Below are positions 11,148-20,547 of a stretch of DNA of 64,000 nt, in pieces (position 1 is the stretch's first letter; the number at the start of each line of letters is the position of its first letter). The translations under genes and the position numbers were made by a program. Source of the stretch: Bacteroidales bacterium. Lineage in GTDB: Bacteria > Bacteroidota > Bacteroidia > Bacteroidales > UBA932. The stretch covers positions 124,001 to 188,000 of the forward strand of contig JAFRRF010000002.1 of assembly GCA_017428245.1 (NCBI GenBank), written 5' to 3'. The notes beneath the pieces are model-generated. The model did not search any database and was not told where the DNA came from. It saw only the letters and a program-made list of their open reading frames with translations.

Positions 11148-12269
11148 TCAGGCCTTCTCCAGGATGAGGGGGATTGCCAACAGCAGGATGCTGTCGTATT
11201 TCATATTGTCCGGGTCAATTCTGCGCAGATCCCTGTAGGAGCACAGGTCGATGAGAGCTGGGGAGCAGGGATCTTTTTTCAGCCGGGATACATAATACGT
11301 CCTTTCTTTTCCGAAAAGACGCTCGTATTCGATACGCTCTCCTGCGTTCAGGGGACGGTATCCCATAATCAGTTTTTCCACAATCCACCTGTGGTGCTCA
11401 CAGCACGAAAGCGGCTCGTTGATGCTTTCCCAGGCTTTCTCGACCGGGATGGAAAGCGCACGGGCGTAGTTCTTTACGTCCGACAATCTCGCTTCAAAAC
11501 AATCGGAACAGAATATGTCGGAAAGGCCGTTCTTCACTGCCGTCGGATCTTCTCTCCAGTGCTTTTCATCGACCATCGGCGAGATCCTTTCCCGGAGCAG
11601 CCTGTAACGGAACGTGTCCAGCGCGTGGGAATAGCGTTCCGCGCAGTGGATGTCCTCGGCCGGCAGGTTGTCGATCTGCCCGCCAAGCTGATAGACTCTG
11701 TGGGTCAAGACCGCCTTGCGGGTATCGATCGAGAAAACACTGTCTTCCGCTTGGCGCTGGAGAAAGCCGTTGATATCGTCTTCATCCATCCACACCGTAC
11801 CCCCGCTTTCCCGGCCGGCTTGTCCGGTGATATGGATTTCGAGGTCGATGCAGGAAGTACCGTTATGCTCCGTTCCGAAGACGGAATGCTTGCAGTACTT
11901 CAGAAGGTTGCAGAGATATTCTTCTTTTTCCAGGGTTCCGATAATCCCGGAGGCTTCCATACGGCTGACCAGGGTGATGATCGTGCGGTTCCGGCACGAC
12001 TGCCTGCCGAGCCTGTCGTATTCTTCAAAGTTGAGATAGTGGGCCGACAGGGCCGTCTGGCGTAACACGGAAAGCATAAGCGGACTGTCTCCGTCGACGA
12101 CGACGGAGAGGTGCCCCGTGGAATTGGGCGGGAACGAAACATCCTTCAGTTTGTCGAGGACGTATGCCCGCGCGATATACCAGTTCCGGACGGTTTCTTC
12201 GGGGAACGGCACATAGTCTCTGCGTCGCAGGAACTCGAAAGGACGTTCCCTGAACTGTGTCTCTTTCAT
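11148..12269 (-). CDS. RyR-domain protein with possible Rossmann-like N-terminal region
   Basis: The 373-residue protein starts at 12269; an ATG farther upstream lies inside the channel gene. The C-terminal part (about 280-373) resembles the RyR domain found in bacterial proteins: a Glu-His-His-Arg-Trp core (CEHHRWIVEKLIMGYRPL), a Tyr/Pro-rich segment and an RRIDPDN motif before a final helix. An early segment (HLSVVVDGDSPLMLSVLRQ, then RNRTIITLVS) looks like a nucleotide-binding Rossmann/RCK-type strand-loop-helix. It has no membrane segment, so it is probably cytoplasmic. Its ATG overlaps the stop of the MscS-type gene (ATGA), so the two are made together; a role in gating or sensing for that channel is inference. 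Confidence 0.65.
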   Translation of the reverse strand: MKETQFRERPFEFLRRRDYVPFPEETVRNWYIARAYVLDKLKDVSFPPNSTGHLSVVVDGDSPLMLSVLRQTALSAHYLNFEEYDRLGRQSCRNRTIITLVSRMEASGIIGTLEKEEYLCNLLKYCKHSVFGTEHNGTSCIDLEIHITGQAGRESGGTVWMDEDDINGFLQRQAEDSVFSIDTRKAVLTHRVYQLGGQIDNLPAEDIHCAERYSHALDTFRYRLLRERISPMVDEKHWREDPTAVKNGLSDIFCSDCFEARLSDVKNYARALSIPVEKAWESINEPLSCCEHHRWIVEKLIMGYRPLNAGERIEYERLFGKERTYYVSRLKKDPCSPALIDLCSYRDLRRIDPDNMKYDSILLLAIPLILEKA

Positions 12270-13297
12270 CGTACTTCCTCCTTTTTGTCCGGATCGGCTT
12301 GGCGCAGGTAGAGCCGCAGGCCGAACCACGCCATCGATTCGATGATATGCTCGATGATCTGTGACTGCTGCCATTCAAACGTGGACCAGTCGCTGTCGAT
12401 AATGAAAGCGTCGATCTGGAGCGTCAGGCCGTTTTCCGTCTGGTCCTGCCAGCTTACGATCAGGCGGGGCCGTTGGGAGATGTGCGGATGGGCCATCAGC
12501 CAGTGATAGATATACAACCGGTACAGGTGGGCGTTCAGGACGCCCACCTGCAGGTCGCTTTCCGGCAGATACTGTTTCAAGCGGTCGATCTCCGCTGCGG
12601 TGACGGGACGGAACGAGCCGGTGTTCAGGCGGAAAGTCCGGAGCATCCTTCGCCCGTAGGTCTTTCCGTCCGACATTTTCTGGAGATTGATGAAGTGGTC
12701 CGCTTGCAGTGTGCTGATGGGGATTGTCGAAGTCGTCGTATCCCAGTTATAGACCGTCACCGTGGTGAGGGTAACACGGGTAACTTCGCCGTCGACATTG
12801 TACTTGGGGACCCGGATCCAGTCGCCGATGTTGAGCAGATGATTCAGGCGCAGGTGGATGAAGGCCGCCGCTCCTTTAATCTTGTCCTGGAAAATCCAGG
12901 CCAGGATGCTGCCGGCGATGCCGAAAACGATGGTTGACACATTGCCGGCCTGGGCGTTGAAAATCAGGATTGCGCCGATGATCCACACGCCGATGGCCGT
13001 CAGAATCAGAATCTGGCACCAGGTGATGCCGTTTTCGTTCCGTGTCAGGTTGAAAATGTTCGACAACGAGCGGCAGACGGAGATGACGAGAAGGATGAAG
13101 AAAGTCAGGCCGGCCAGCCAGAGCAACTGTTGCAGGAGACCGTTTGTCATCAGGGTAATGCCGGGAAATGCCAGCGGAATCAGACTTGCGGCGAGCAGGA
13201 CGACCATCCACCATCGTCTCAAAACCGCCCCAAGGATCATCCGTCCCAGCCGTCCGGATGACATGTTTTTCCTGATTACTTCATCAAAAAGACCCAT
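12266..13297 (-). CDS. MscS-family mechanosensitive channel (YbdG-like)
   Basis: This 343-residue inner membrane protein has four hydrophobic helices in residues 20-150, then the MscS pore-lining and beta domain: GIAGSILAWIFQDKIKGAAAFIHL, GDWIRVP, GEVTRVTLTTVTVYNWD and TIPISTLQADHFINL. The Trp-Asp context and the insertion after the beta domain resemble E. coli YbdG (MscM) more than MscS. It releases solutes on membrane tension. A TATCTTTG box lies 17 bases upstream. The stop overlaps the start of the RyR-domain gene. Confidence 0.9.
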   Translation of the reverse strand: MGLFDEVIRKNMSSGRLGRMILGAVLRRWWMVVLLAASLIPLAFPGITLMTNGLLQQLLWLAGLTFFILLVISVCRSLSNIFNLTRNENGITWCQILILTAIGVWIIGAILIFNAQAGNVSTIVFGIAGSILAWIFQDKIKGAAAFIHLRLNHLLNIGDWIRVPKYNVDGEVTRVTLTTVTVYNWDTTTSTIPISTLQADHFINLQKMSDGKTYGRRMLRTFRLNTGSFRPVTAAEIDRLKQYLPESDLQVGVLNAHLYRLYIYHWLMAHPHISQRPRLIVSWQDQTENGLTLQIDAFIIDSDWSTFEWQQSQIIEHIIESMAWFGLRLYLRQADPDKKEEVR

Positions 13298-13314
13298 AAA
13301 AAATGATTTTCCTG

Positions 13315-13322
13315 CAAAGATA
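13315..13322 (-). promoter_or_regulatory. Candidate -7 box for the MscS-RyR operon
   Basis: On the minus strand this reads TATCTTTG, a full match to the Bacteroidetes TAnnTTTG box, 17 bases before the ATG at 13297. No TTTG is seen at the usual -33 distance. Confidence 0.5.
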
Positions 13323-13333
13323 GGGAAAAACGT

Positions 13334-14470
13334 TTACTTGAACAGCAGCTTGGCGAATGTATTCAGGTACAGGCGCCAGTTGGCCCAGACGTGTCCGCCT
13401 TCGGAGACGTAATATATGTGGTCCAGACCCTGCTCTTCCAGTTTGGCGTGCATTTCCTCGGCTCCGTTGAACAGGAAGTCGGTGTTGCCGCAGGCCAGGA
13501 AGTAAAGCTTCACGCCGGCTTTCTTGAGGGCCGCGATCTGCTCGGGCGTGGCGCTGCCGGCCGCGGAGAGCGGGCAGATGTAGTCGAACAGTTCCGGATA
13601 GAGGTTCGAGGCCGAAATGGTGTGGCCGCCGCCCATCGACAGGCCGGCGATGGCGCGCGAAGCGGGCTTAGGAATGGCGCGGAAGTTCTTCTCGATGAAG
13701 GGGACGATCTCCGTGCAGAGGCTCTTCACATAAAGGTCGCGGTTGGCGGGATCACGCCAGTCGTACGGCTTCTCGGGGATGTTGAGGGTACGGGCGGCCG
13801 CCTGTCCCGGGTTGCCGTTGGGCATCACCACGATCATCGGCTCGGCCAGGCCCTTCTCAATGAGGTTGTCGAGGATCTGGGCGGTGCGGCCCATCGAGAT
13901 CCAGGCTTCCTCGTCACCACCTGCGCCGTGCAGGAGATAGAGCACCGGGTACTTCTTCTTGGGGCTGTTCTCATAGCCATACGGCGTATAGACGGTCAGG
14001 CGGCGGTCCATTCCGAGGATGTCGCTGTGATACCAGGGATGGCTCACCGTGCCGTGCAGCTTGGCTTCGCCGTAGTTCTCCGTGCGCTCGCCGGGAACCA
14101 GGAGCATCGGCAGATAACGGGTACCGTCGCGCTGCACCAGCACGTTCTGCGGGTCATTGACGGCCACGCCGTCGACCACGAAATAGTAGGTGTAGATCTC
14201 CGGGGAAGGGAGCGGAACCTTCACCGACCAAACGTTGTTCTCGCCGCGCTGCATATCGATGGTGCCCGTCCAGGGGTTGGGCAGCCACGAGCCGCTGAGC
14301 TTGACGATGGTGGCATAGTCGGCTTTGAGCCGGAAGGTCACGCTGTCCTGGTCGATTTCAGGGGAGACGATGGGTTTCTGACCGCCGAAGGCGAAGTTGG
14401 TCAGTTCCTGTGCGTGCAGCGCACTGACGGCGAGCAGGCAAGAAGCGAAGAGGATAAGGATTCTTTTCAT
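13334..14470 (-). CDS. Secreted esterase with N-terminal E-set domain, paralogue of 9927-11141
   Basis: The 378-residue protein starts at the ATG at 14470, giving the signal peptide MKRILILFASCLLAVSALHAQ. An E-set beta domain (about 35-130: DSVTFRLKADYATIVKLSGSW, TYYFVVDG) precedes an esterase D-like domain with LLHGAGGDEEAW, GLSMGGGH and the final His in GGHVWANW. The overall layout and many segments match the plus-strand esterase at 9927, so the two arms of the locus carry duplicated enzymes. It ends the minus-strand operon, 19 bases after the carboxylesterase gene. Confidence 0.9.
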   Translation of the reverse strand: MKRILILFASCLLAVSALHAQELTNFAFGGQKPIVSPEIDQDSVTFRLKADYATIVKLSGSWLPNPWTGTIDMQRGENNVWSVKVPLPSPEIYTYYFVVDGVAVNDPQNVLVQRDGTRYLPMLLVPGERTENYGEAKLHGTVSHPWYHSDILGMDRRLTVYTPYGYENSPKKKYPVLYLLHGAGGDEEAWISMGRTAQILDNLIEKGLAEPMIVVMPNGNPGQAAARTLNIPEKPYDWRDPANRDLYVKSLCTEIVPFIEKNFRAIPKPASRAIAGLSMGGGHTISASNLYPELFDYICPLSAAGSATPEQIAALKKAGVKLYFLACGNTDFLFNGAEEMHAKLEEQGLDHIYYVSEGGHVWANWRLYLNTFAKLLFK

Positions 14471-14489
14471 TGTATTGGGTTTTGGAATA

Positions 14490-15845
14490 TTATCGATCGA
14501 ATTCTTTCTTGAAGGGTTTGTCGTATTTATAAGCGTCCCAGCCGGGATTGCCAGTCTTGCAGAAGGCAGTCCAGGCGTCGAGCATCTCGGCGGAGAGCGC
14601 ATAGTCTTCCGACGTGAAGGGGCGCCAGCTGTTCTTCAGCGTGCCGAACATATACCAGAGTTCGGCCGAATGGAAGGCGCCGGAATCCTTGTCCGGATCG
14701 TCGTCGTCGCCCGGCAGGTTCCGCAGGAACTCGTATTCATAGACCGGGAAGCCCATTGAGTCACGGATGGCACAGAAGCGGTCGACCGATTCACCGGCCA
14801 GTCGGCCCATATCGTCCTTGTTGTAGCCGATCATCACCGGGACCGGCGCCATCGTACCTTCGAGCAGCGCGTGGTCGAAATCCTCGGTGAGAACCATCCA
14901 GTCGAGATGCGGGGAGAACATCACCCATCCCTTGCCGGCGGCCAGATATTCGTTGGTGGCATCGAAAACCGTTCCGGCAGATGTGGCACGCATCGCGTCG
15001 AGGGTCTTCAGTCCGGAGACATCCATCACGTCCTTGCCCAGGGAGTCGTATCGGGCCTGCGTGACGGCGTTGTCGGGCGAAAGATTCCGGAGACCGACTC
15101 CACCGCCGCTCTGGATAATGGCTTTAGCCATCATGTCGCGGGAAAGGGGCGAAATGAGCAGGTTCTTGACGCTCATCGCTCCGGCGCTCTGACCCAGTAC
15201 GGTGATGTTGTCCGGGTCACCACCGAAACCGGCGATGTTGTCGCGGATCCAGCGCAGTGCCGCGATCTGGTCCATCGTGCCGTAGTTGCCCGACTGGCCC
15301 TGTTCGGCCGTCAGTTCGGGATGACTCAGGAATCCGAGGGTGCCGAGCCGGTAGTTGATGGTCACCAGGATCACGCCGCGGCGGGCCCAGGCGTCGCCGT
15401 CCATCGTCACTTCATAGCCGTAGCCATTGAGGTAGGCGCCGCCGTGGATCCACATCGCAACCGGCAGCTTTGCGCCGGGCTTGCCGACCGTCCGGGCGGG
15501 TGCCCAGACATTCAGGTACAGGCAGTCCTCGCTCTGTTCCGGCGTTCCCTGCCAATAGAATTCGTCGCCGTAGAAAGTGCCGGGCGCATTGCCCGGCTGC
15601 GGGGCGATGGGACCGAAGCTGTCGCACACTCTTATACCCTCCCAGGACGGGACGGGCTGCGGTGCCTGCCAGCGCAGTCCGCCCACGGGCGGGGCGGCAT
15701 AGGGAATTCCCTTGAAGACCAGTACGTCCGAAGAATCCGTCAGTACGCCCTGGATCTTACCGCCGGAAACGTTCAGGACCGGGTTGCCGGTGCTGCACGC
15801 GGCGGCCATCGCCGCCAGGGCCAGGAAAAGCAGGATGCGTTTCAT
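14490..15845 (-). CDS. Carboxylesterase type B family lipoprotein
   Basis: The 451-residue lipoprotein (lipobox AAAC) has the family landmarks VLVFKGIPYAAPPVG near the N-terminus, the oxyanion WIHGGAYLNG, the nucleophile elbow GQSAG, an acid in GYNKDDMG and the His in GAFHSAELWYMF. The Asp in place of the more common Glu at the acid position is seen in a shorter subfamily of these enzymes. It lies 16 bases after the GH3 gene at 15862 in the direction of transcription and probably removes an acyl group from the same glycan. Confidence 0.88.
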   Translation of the reverse strand: MKRILLFLALAAMAAACSTGNPVLNVSGGKIQGVLTDSSDVLVFKGIPYAAPPVGGLRWQAPQPVPSWEGIRVCDSFGPIAPQPGNAPGTFYGDEFYWQGTPEQSEDCLYLNVWAPARTVGKPGAKLPVAMWIHGGAYLNGYGYEVTMDGDAWARRGVILVTINYRLGTLGFLSHPELTAEQGQSGNYGTMDQIAALRWIRDNIAGFGGDPDNITVLGQSAGAMSVKNLLISPLSRDMMAKAIIQSGGGVGLRNLSPDNAVTQARYDSLGKDVMDVSGLKTLDAMRATSAGTVFDATNEYLAAGKGWVMFSPHLDWMVLTEDFDHALLEGTMAPVPVMIGYNKDDMGRLAGESVDRFCAIRDSMGFPVYEYEFLRNLPGDDDDPDKDSGAFHSAELWYMFGTLKNSWRPFTSEDYALSAEMLDAWTAFCKTGNPGWDAYKYDKPFKKEFDR

Positions 15846-15861
15846 TCCGCAGATGAGTTTA

Positions 15862-18117
15862 TCAGATGGTTATTTCCGCTGTCCGGCGGATATCGTCGGA
15901 AGCCGCGCCCAGCAGGAGCTGCAGTTTGCCGTGTTCCAGTTCCCAGGTGTTTTTCGTTCCGTTCCAGTAACGGAGTTCGTCGAGCGGGATTTCCAGAGTA
16001 ACCTTGCGGTGCTCGCCGGCTTTCAGGCTCACCCGGCGGAACGCCTTGAGTTCCTTGTCGGGCCATTCTACGGCTGAGCCGATGCGGCGGACATAAAGCT
16101 GGACCACTTCGTCGGCGTCCATCGTACCTTCGTTGGCGAGCAGGAAGGTGACCTTGACCTTGTCGCCCGCCACCTTGGCCTTGGGCTGGCCGTATGCGAA
16201 AGTGACATAGGAGAGGCCGTGTCCGAAGGCGTACTTCGGCTTGACTCCCTTGGTATCGAACCAGCGGTAGCCCACGTAGAAGCGTTCCGTATATTCGCTT
16301 ACAGGCTTGGGCAGTGCATCGATCAGGGCCTGACGTTCGGCCGGCGTCATTTTCAGGACGTCGGGACGGAACATCAGGGTGAAGAGGTCGCCGCCGGCGC
16401 TGTTGCCCGGGAAGTTGCCCAGGGCGTAGGCAGGGGAATCCTCCAGCTTTGCCGGGAAGGTGAACGGGAGTTTGCCCGACGGGGCGATGTCGCCAAAGAG
16501 AACTTTGGCCAGCGCGGTTCCGCCTTCGGTACCGTTCCACCAACCCTGGACGATGGCCGGGGAGACCGGCTCGAGGACCTGGAGGTCGGTGGGTCCGCCG
16601 GAGATCAGCACGGTAGCCAGATTCGGATTGGCGGCGTAAAGGGCCTGGACGATTTCTTCCTGGCCGCAGGGGAGTTTGATATCCTTCCGGTCGGAGCCTT
16701 CGGTCTCGATGCTTTTGTTCGTTCCGCCGAAGAAGATCACCAGGTCGGCCTCCTTGGCCAGGGCGACGGCCTCGGCCAGCAGGGCCGGATCGGCGGGCTC
16801 GTCGATCGCGGTGGCTTCCAGCGGGTCCGGCTCGGCCGGGGCAGGTCCCCAGCGGCGGCCCGGGAAGTTCTTGTAGCCCGGTGCGTAGCTGACTTCGATG
16901 TCTTTGCCGGCCCGGGCCCGGATGCCCTGGAGCGGCGTAATTTCATAGAGTGCTTTCACGCCGGCGCCCATACCGCCGCTCTGTGTCTTGAGCACGGCGT
17001 TCTGGCCGATGACGGCGATTTTTTTCACATCCGCCTTGATGGGCAGGATTCCTTCGTTCTTGAGCAGGACAATCGATTTCTCAGCCACTTCGCGGGCGAT
17101 GCGCTGCGATTCGGGCTGGGAAGTCATCTGCGTGTTGGCCACGTCGTCCGGAACGGCTTCGACGGCCAGACGGACGCGAAGGATCTGGCGGACTTTCTCG
17201 TCGACCATCTCTTCCGTAAGCTTGCCGGCGGCAATGGAATCGATGACGGGCTGGCCCAGGTAATTGGAGCCCGTCATCTGGACGTTGAGGCCGTGGAGCA
17301 TAGCGCCCATCGTGCTGTGCGTCCCGCCCCAGTCGGAGACGGTCATTCCCTTGAAGCCCCACTCGCCGCGGAGAATCTCGTTGAGGAGGTGCTCGTTTTC
17401 GGAGCAGTAGTCGCCGTTGACCTTGTTGTAGGCCGGCATCACGCTCATCGCGCCGCCTTCTTTGATGGCGCGCTCGAAAGGCTTGAGATAGATCTCGCGG
17501 AGCGTGCGCTCGTCGATCTGGACGTCGACGCTGCCGCGGCTGGTCTCCTGGTTGTTGACGGCGAAGTGCTTGATGCACACGGCCGTTCCCTGGTCCTGTA
17601 CACCCTTGGTGTAATACAACGCAAGGGCGGCGGAGAGGATCGGGTCTTCGCTCAGGTATTCATAGGTACGGCCGCCGACGGGAAGGCGTTGGATATTGAC
17701 GGCGGGGCCGAGGATCACGTCCTTGCCGCGAAGACGGGCTTCCTTGCCCATTCCCGTGCCGTACTTGTAGGCCAGGTCTTCGCTCCAGGTGGCCGCCAGT
17801 GCGGAGCCGGTCGGGAAGTAGGTGGCAGAGTCGAGCGTCCAGCCGGCGGACTGGAATCCATTGGGGACGCCTTCCTCGCGGATGCCGAACGGCCCGTCGG
17901 CATAGCGGATGTCGGCGATTCCCAGGCGCTCTACGCCGGCCGAGGACATATTGGTCTTGCTGTGCAGCATTTCCACTTTTTCCTCGAGGGTCATCTGTGC
18001 GATGATTTCGTCGATGCGGGCGTCATTGGCCGTGAGTTTCTCCTGCGGGCATTCGGTTTTCGTGCAGGCGACGGCCAGCAGGCCGGCCAGGAGGAGAGGG
18101 CAGAGGATTCGTTTCAT
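15862..18117 (-). CDS. GH3 family glycoside hydrolase, lipoprotein
   Basis: The 751-residue enzyme removes beta-linked glucose or xylose from chain ends. It has a lipoprotein signal (LAVAC), the GH3 (alpha/beta)8 domain, the Lys-His (CIKHFAVNN) substrate contact and the nucleophile Asp262 in TVSDWGGTHS, followed by the alpha/beta sandwich domain (AVIGQNA, LVIFFGGTNKSIETEGSDRK) and a C-terminal fibronectin III-like domain from about residue 645. The presence of all three domains and the length fit beta-glucosidase/xylosidase members. The specificity cannot be assigned from sequence alone. It follows the upstream GH3 gene after 12 bases. Confidence 0.95.
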   Translation of the reverse strand: MKRILCPLLLAGLLAVACTKTECPQEKLTANDARIDEIIAQMTLEEKVEMLHSKTNMSSAGVERLGIADIRYADGPFGIREEGVPNGFQSAGWTLDSATYFPTGSALAATWSEDLAYKYGTGMGKEARLRGKDVILGPAVNIQRLPVGGRTYEYLSEDPILSAALALYYTKGVQDQGTAVCIKHFAVNNQETSRGSVDVQIDERTLREIYLKPFERAIKEGGAMSVMPAYNKVNGDYCSENEHLLNEILRGEWGFKGMTVSDWGGTHSTMGAMLHGLNVQMTGSNYLGQPVIDSIAAGKLTEEMVDEKVRQILRVRLAVEAVPDDVANTQMTSQPESQRIAREVAEKSIVLLKNEGILPIKADVKKIAVIGQNAVLKTQSGGMGAGVKALYEITPLQGIRARAGKDIEVSYAPGYKNFPGRRWGPAPAEPDPLEATAIDEPADPALLAEAVALAKEADLVIFFGGTNKSIETEGSDRKDIKLPCGQEEIVQALYAANPNLATVLISGGPTDLQVLEPVSPAIVQGWWNGTEGGTALAKVLFGDIAPSGKLPFTFPAKLEDSPAYALGNFPGNSAGGDLFTLMFRPDVLKMTPAERQALIDALPKPVSEYTERFYVGYRWFDTKGVKPKYAFGHGLSYVTFAYGQPKAKVAGDKVKVTFLLANEGTMDADEVVQLYVRRIGSAVEWPDKELKAFRRVSLKAGEHRKVTLEIPLDELRYWNGTKNTWELEHGKLQLLLGAASDDIRRTAEITI

Positions 18118-18129
18118 ATCGGTCAGGTT

Positions 18130-20412
18130 TTATTGTTTCTTGTTCTTGCTGTATTTGCGGGTACGCGCGTCGTCGATCACGCCGTTCCAGTTGAGGCCGT
18201 AGGCAAAGTCATAGGCGTGGCCGTCGGTATCGATATGGCAGCGCATATCGTGCGGAGTGTCTTCGAACTGTTCTTCGACCGTACGCATATCGGCGGGCAA
18301 CTGCATAGGCAGCAGGCCGGAAGGCTCCACGGCGCCGCTGATGATGTCGAAGAGGGCCTGGTGCTGGACGCCGAGATTGACCAGGATGGCATCGGCGTAA
18401 GGCTCGAATTCGGCGGGCACGAAGGGGCGGGTGGCCGAGATAACCACGACGACGGGAGTCGCCGGGTTGTCCTTGCGGCATTGCTCGCTGATGCGGATGA
18501 GATTCTCCAGGTCTGCCTGGTTGTCGGTTTTCACCGTCTTGCCCCGGTAACTGCGGTTGGTGAAGGATTCCTTCGGGTCGCCGCCCGCCACGGAGGTCTC
18601 ACGGGCATACCCGGCCGTATAAGGGCGGTACTGCAGGGAGACGGGCACGTAGCCGTTGCCGCCGGCAGCGCGGTCTTTCACGTCATATCCTACACCGCTG
18701 TAGGGCTCCTGGATCATCACCAGGACGAAGTCGGCCTCTTTCGCGTCATCCACCCATTCGAAATACTTCTCGACGGTTTCCCGCGCGACGGGCCAGTCCC
18801 AGTATTCTCCGTGTGCGCCCCACACCCCGAAGCGTCCGGCATACGCCGGGTAGTAACGCTTGGGCACGAAAACTTTTTTTTTCGCGTCATTGCCGGCCTG
18901 ACCGGAAATCTGCGGCAGGACGTTCCCGTGGTTCTTGAGCATCACAACTGATTTGAGCTGGGCTTCGTAGCCCGCCTGCATGAATTCGGGCCGGCCAACG
19001 GTCTGGGTCGCTGCGGCGGGACTGACATACGGGTTTTCGAACAGCCCGGTGCGGAAGATGTTCATCAGCAGGCGCACGGCCGACTGTTCGAAGCGGGTGC
19101 GGGCGCTTTCCTCGCCGAATTCTTTGCACCACATCCGGTAGGCCTCGAGCACGGGGCCCTTGTCGTTGTTGCCGCCGAACTGGTCCACGCCGGCCTTGAT
19201 CACTTCGTAGTGGCGTTCGGCTTCGGTAAGCGTCTCCACACCCCAGCATTTGCCGTCGAACGATTCGACGGCGGCGTTGTCGTGGGTGATGCCCCAATCG
19301 GTGCAGACCACGCCGTCGAAGCGGTATTTGTCGCGCAGCAGGTCGGAGATGATATAGTGGTTATAGCTGTTGCCCACATTCTTCCCGGAAGGGTCGATGC
19401 CCCAGGAGATGGTGTAGTAGGGCATCACGGCCGTGGCCGAGCCGGTCTTCCCTTCAAGCTTGAAGGCACCTTCCGTGAAGGCACGCAGATGTGTCTCGAA
19501 ATTTCCGCCCGGGTAGACGGCATATTTTCCGTAGTTGAAATGTGCGTCGCGACCGCCTTCTTCCGGGCCGCCCGAGGGCCAGTGTTTGACCATCGCGTTG
19601 ACGCTTTCCGTCCCCCAGCCGTCGCGGCTGCCTTCCGTGGTCTGGAAGCCGTCCACATAGGCGCGGGCCATGTCGGTGTCGAGGTCCGGGTCTTCGCCGA
19701 AAGTGCCGGTGAAACGGTTCCAGCGCGGCTCGGTGGCCAGGTCGATCTGCGGGCTGAGAGCCGTTGCGATGCCCAGGGCCCTGTATTCTTTTGAAGCGAT
19801 GTCGCCGAAACGGCGCACAAGTGCCGGATCGAAGGTGGCGGCCAGGCCGAGCGGCGTGGGCCAGAGTGAGATCTGGCCGCCCGCTCCTGCGTTGTATTCG
19901 GCCGTCACGGCCGTTTCGTTGCGGGGATCGGAACTGTTGTTGGCCGGGATGCCGTGTCCCAGACCCTCGACGAGGGCCTGCACGTTGTTGTTCCAGCGGG
20001 TCGCGGTTTCCGGATTCGCGACCGTCGTCACCAGCACGTGCCGGAGGTTGTCCTCTTTCAGGAACTTCCGCTGCGCGTCCGTGATTTCAGGCGTCGGGAC
20101 GGCCTGGTGGGCACTGTAAAGCATCAGGCCGGCGATTTCTTCGATGGAGAGCCGGGAGGCCAGGTCGCGGGCGCGCTGTCGGGCCGGCTTCCGCCAGTCT
20201 TCGTACACGTCCAGTTTTCCGTTCCGGTTCAGGTCTTTGAAGGCGAAGCCGTTTTTCTGGATGATGGGAGCTACGGTATAGCCCAGTGCCGGACCGTTTT
20301 TCTGTGTGATGAGCTGGTAGCCGTCTGCCTCTGCGGCCTGCCATTTGGGACCGCAGCCGGCCGCAAGCAGGGTAAGGATCAGGACGGAGAGAAGGGAAAG
20401 TGATCGCTTCAT
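18130..20412 (-). CDS. GH3 family glycoside hydrolase with N-terminal EF-hand-like loop, lipoprotein
   Basis: The 760-residue enzyme is only distantly similar to its neighbour. A lipoprotein signal (LLAAGC) is followed by about 35 residues with a calcium-type loop DLNRNGKLDVYED, which has Asp/Asn/Asn-Gly/Asp/Glu at EF-hand spacing. The GH3 domain then runs from about residue 70, with the nucleophile Asp in VVCTDWGITHDN. The sandwich domain holds VVVISATRPFVPAEF, and no clear fibronectin III domain follows. This layout is seen in a GH3 group common in Bacteroidetes. It is the first gene of the minus-strand operon. Confidence 0.93.
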   Translation of the reverse strand: MKRSLSLLSVLILTLLAAGCGPKWQAAEADGYQLITQKNGPALGYTVAPIIQKNGFAFKDLNRNGKLDVYEDWRKPARQRARDLASRLSIEEIAGLMLYSAHQAVPTPEITDAQRKFLKEDNLRHVLVTTVANPETATRWNNNVQALVEGLGHGIPANNSSDPRNETAVTAEYNAGAGGQISLWPTPLGLAATFDPALVRRFGDIASKEYRALGIATALSPQIDLATEPRWNRFTGTFGEDPDLDTDMARAYVDGFQTTEGSRDGWGTESVNAMVKHWPSGGPEEGGRDAHFNYGKYAVYPGGNFETHLRAFTEGAFKLEGKTGSATAVMPYYTISWGIDPSGKNVGNSYNHYIISDLLRDKYRFDGVVCTDWGITHDNAAVESFDGKCWGVETLTEAERHYEVIKAGVDQFGGNNDKGPVLEAYRMWCKEFGEESARTRFEQSAVRLLMNIFRTGLFENPYVSPAAATQTVGRPEFMQAGYEAQLKSVVMLKNHGNVLPQISGQAGNDAKKKVFVPKRYYPAYAGRFGVWGAHGEYWDWPVARETVEKYFEWVDDAKEADFVLVMIQEPYSGVGYDVKDRAAGGNGYVPVSLQYRPYTAGYARETSVAGGDPKESFTNRSYRGKTVKTDNQADLENLIRISEQCRKDNPATPVVVVISATRPFVPAEFEPYADAILVNLGVQHQALFDIISGAVEPSGLLPMQLPADMRTVEEQFEDTPHDMRCHIDTDGHAYDFAYGLNWNGVIDDARTRKYSKNKKQ

Positions 20413-20432
20413 GGTTTCAGTATATTATACTA

Positions 20433-20440
20433 CGAAGATA
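20433..20440 (-). promoter_or_regulatory. Candidate -7 box for the GH3 operon
   Basis: The minus strand reads TATCTTCG, one base off TAnnTTTG, 20 bases before the ATG at 20412. It lies in the 135-base gap between divergent genes. Confidence 0.35.
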
Positions 20441-20518
20441 GGAGTTTTTTGCCAATAGAAAAACACCCGCGAACAGATGGACAAACAATTGAACGGAATG
20501 CGAAATCTTTCTTTTCGC

Positions 20519-20526
20519 TATATTTG
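20519..20526 (+). promoter_or_regulatory. Candidate -7 box for the 20548 gene
   Basis: TATATTTG matches TAnnTTTG and ends 21 bases before the ATG at 20548, a distance shared with several other boxes in the window. Confidence 0.45.
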
Positions 20527-20547
20527 CAGTAAAATCATTTTGAACCC

